A stretch of DNA of 64,000 nucleotides from Allobosea sp. (GTDB taxonomy: Bacteria > Pseudomonadota > Alphaproteobacteria > Rhizobiales > Beijerinckiaceae): the NCBI RefSeq assembly GCF_030695125.1, contig NZ_JAUYTP010000016.1, positions 62,001 to 126,000 on the forward strand, read 5' to 3'. The position numbers and the translations under genes are program-made. Positions 63,470-64,000 of the stretch are shown here, in pieces; within the stretch, counting starts at the first letter, position 1, and every line of letters begins with the position of its first letter. The notes beneath the pieces are model-generated. The model saw only the letters and a program-made list of their open reading frames with translations. It ran no database searches and had not been told where the DNA came from.

Positions 63470-63546
63470 CGTCATGCTCGGGCCTGACCCGAGCATCTCT
63501 TGCCGGAGATTCTCGGGTCCGCGCTTCGCTGCGCCCGAGAATGACG
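63470..63546. repeat. REP-like palindrome pair, family B copy 6
   Basis: CGTCATGCTCGGGCCTGACC ... GAGCATCTC then GAGATTCTCGGGTCCGCGC ... CGAGAATGACG. Between the binding-protein and ATPase genes, a classic position for a message-stabilising hairpin after an abundant binding protein. Confidence 0.88.
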
Positions 63547-63573
63547 TCCGGATGTCGTGCGACGCCAAAGGCC

Positions 63574-64000
63574 TCACACCGCGCACTTCGAATCCGACAT
63601 GTAGTCGTGGACCTTCACGGCGCCGCTGATGATGTCGGCGCGCGCCTTGTCGGCGGCGGCCTTCATCTCGGGCGTGATCAGCGCCTTGTTGGCGTCGTCG
63701 AGTGCCCAGCCGACGCCGTCCTCCTTCAGGCCGAGCACCGAGATGCCCGCCTTCCAGTTGCCGTCGCGGGCCGCCTTGAACGAGGAATAGGCGGCGACGT
63801 CGACGCGCTTGAGCATCGAGGTCAGCACCTTGCCGGGCTGCAGGCCGTTCTGGTTCGAATCGACGCCGATGCCGAGCTTGCCGGCGTCGGCCGCCGCGCG
63901 CAGCACGCCGATGCCGGTACCGCCAGCGGCGTGGTAGATCACGTCGGCGCCTCGGTCGATCTGCGACTTGGCGAGCTCGCCGCCCTTGACCGGGTCGTTC
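63574..64000 (-). CDS. BMP family nucleoside-binding protein (C-terminal part, runs off window)
   Basis: The last 142 residues of a BMP/Med-type solute-binding protein; the frame is open to the window edge. ADVIYHAAGGTGIGVLRAA, LGIGVDSNQNGLQPGKVLTSMLKRVD and WKAGISVLGLKEDGVGWA are diagnostic. The protein ends DYMSDSKCAV. It would bring nucleosides to the ATPase and permeases encoded next. N-terminus, signal peptide and promoter are outside the window. Confidence 0.92.
   Translation of the reverse strand, partial: NDPVKGGELAKSQIDRGADVIYHAAGGTGIGVLRAAADAGKLGIGVDSNQNGLQPGKVLTSMLKRVDVAAYSSFKAARDGNWKAGISVLGLKEDGVGWALDDANKALITPEMKAAADKARADIISGAVKVHDYMSDSKCAV

Overview
The window is GC-rich chromosomal DNA of an alphaproteobacterium. 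The gene content points to Hyphomicrobiales, and a Bosea-like organism is my best guess from protein style; this is inference, with no search behind it. Pointers are sigma-EcfG-type stress promoters, a SAM-II-type riboswitch, alphaproteobacterial DnaK/DnaJ, an HWE/HisKA_2 histidine kinase and many palindromic repeats of several families in intergenic gaps. No tRNA, rRNA, CRISPR array, prophage or transposase was seen.

Layout. 1-9130: cold-shock protein, an FAH-family hydrolase, a DapA-family aldolase/dehydratase, DNA polymerase I, then a general-stress cluster: an AI-2E-family permease and a DUF883/membrane-protein pair, each behind a near-perfect EcfG promoter, followed by a CHASE3 histidine kinase. 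9206-11317 (minus): cysteine synthase, an Rrf2 regulator and a dUTPase. 11745-26239 (minus): a type I secretion locus of ABC exporter, HlyD adaptor and a 3666-residue RTX/cadherin-like surface protein. It lies between coaBC and dut, which are neighbours in many proteobacteria. 26621-28466 (minus): coaBC and a periplasmic copper chaperone. 28665-31994 (plus): promoter, SAM-II riboswitch, 21-codon ORF, small conserved-looking gene and the methionine importer metNIQ. 32194-34810: secreted phytase-like esterase and an EcfG-controlled CsbD gene. 34962-38403 (minus): dnaK and dnaJ, unusually separated by a terminator and an AT-rich orphan gene. 38612-42606: secreted unknown protein, DsbD/ScsB-like reductase and a redoxin. 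42719-47120 (minus): ugpBAEC glycerol-3-phosphate importer. 47322-50457 (plus): FAH-family enzyme, PfkB kinase and trans-3-hydroxy-L-proline dehydratase. 50497-55122: Ada-like methyltransferase, small secreted protein, DUF2244 protein, endonuclease III, lipoprotein and SDR dehydrogenase. 55116-64000 (minus): a nucleoside uptake and catabolism operon (BMP-type binding protein, ATPase, two permeases, cytidine deaminase, purine nucleoside phosphorylase, deoC, deoA) ending in a hydroxyacid dehydrogenase.

How parts work together. The nucleoside operon imports nucleosides, deaminates cytidine, phosphorolyses purine and pyrimidine nucleosides and cleaves deoxyribose-5-phosphate; phosphopentomutase is not in the window. 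The secretion locus encodes its own inner-membrane exporter and adaptor but no TolC-type outer-membrane protein. The most interesting regulatory architecture is the metNIQ leader, where a SAM-sensing riboswitch sits just before a tiny ORF with two near-terminal cysteine codons. Start codons marked as adjusted were chosen from ribosome-binding sites, overlaps and family lengths.
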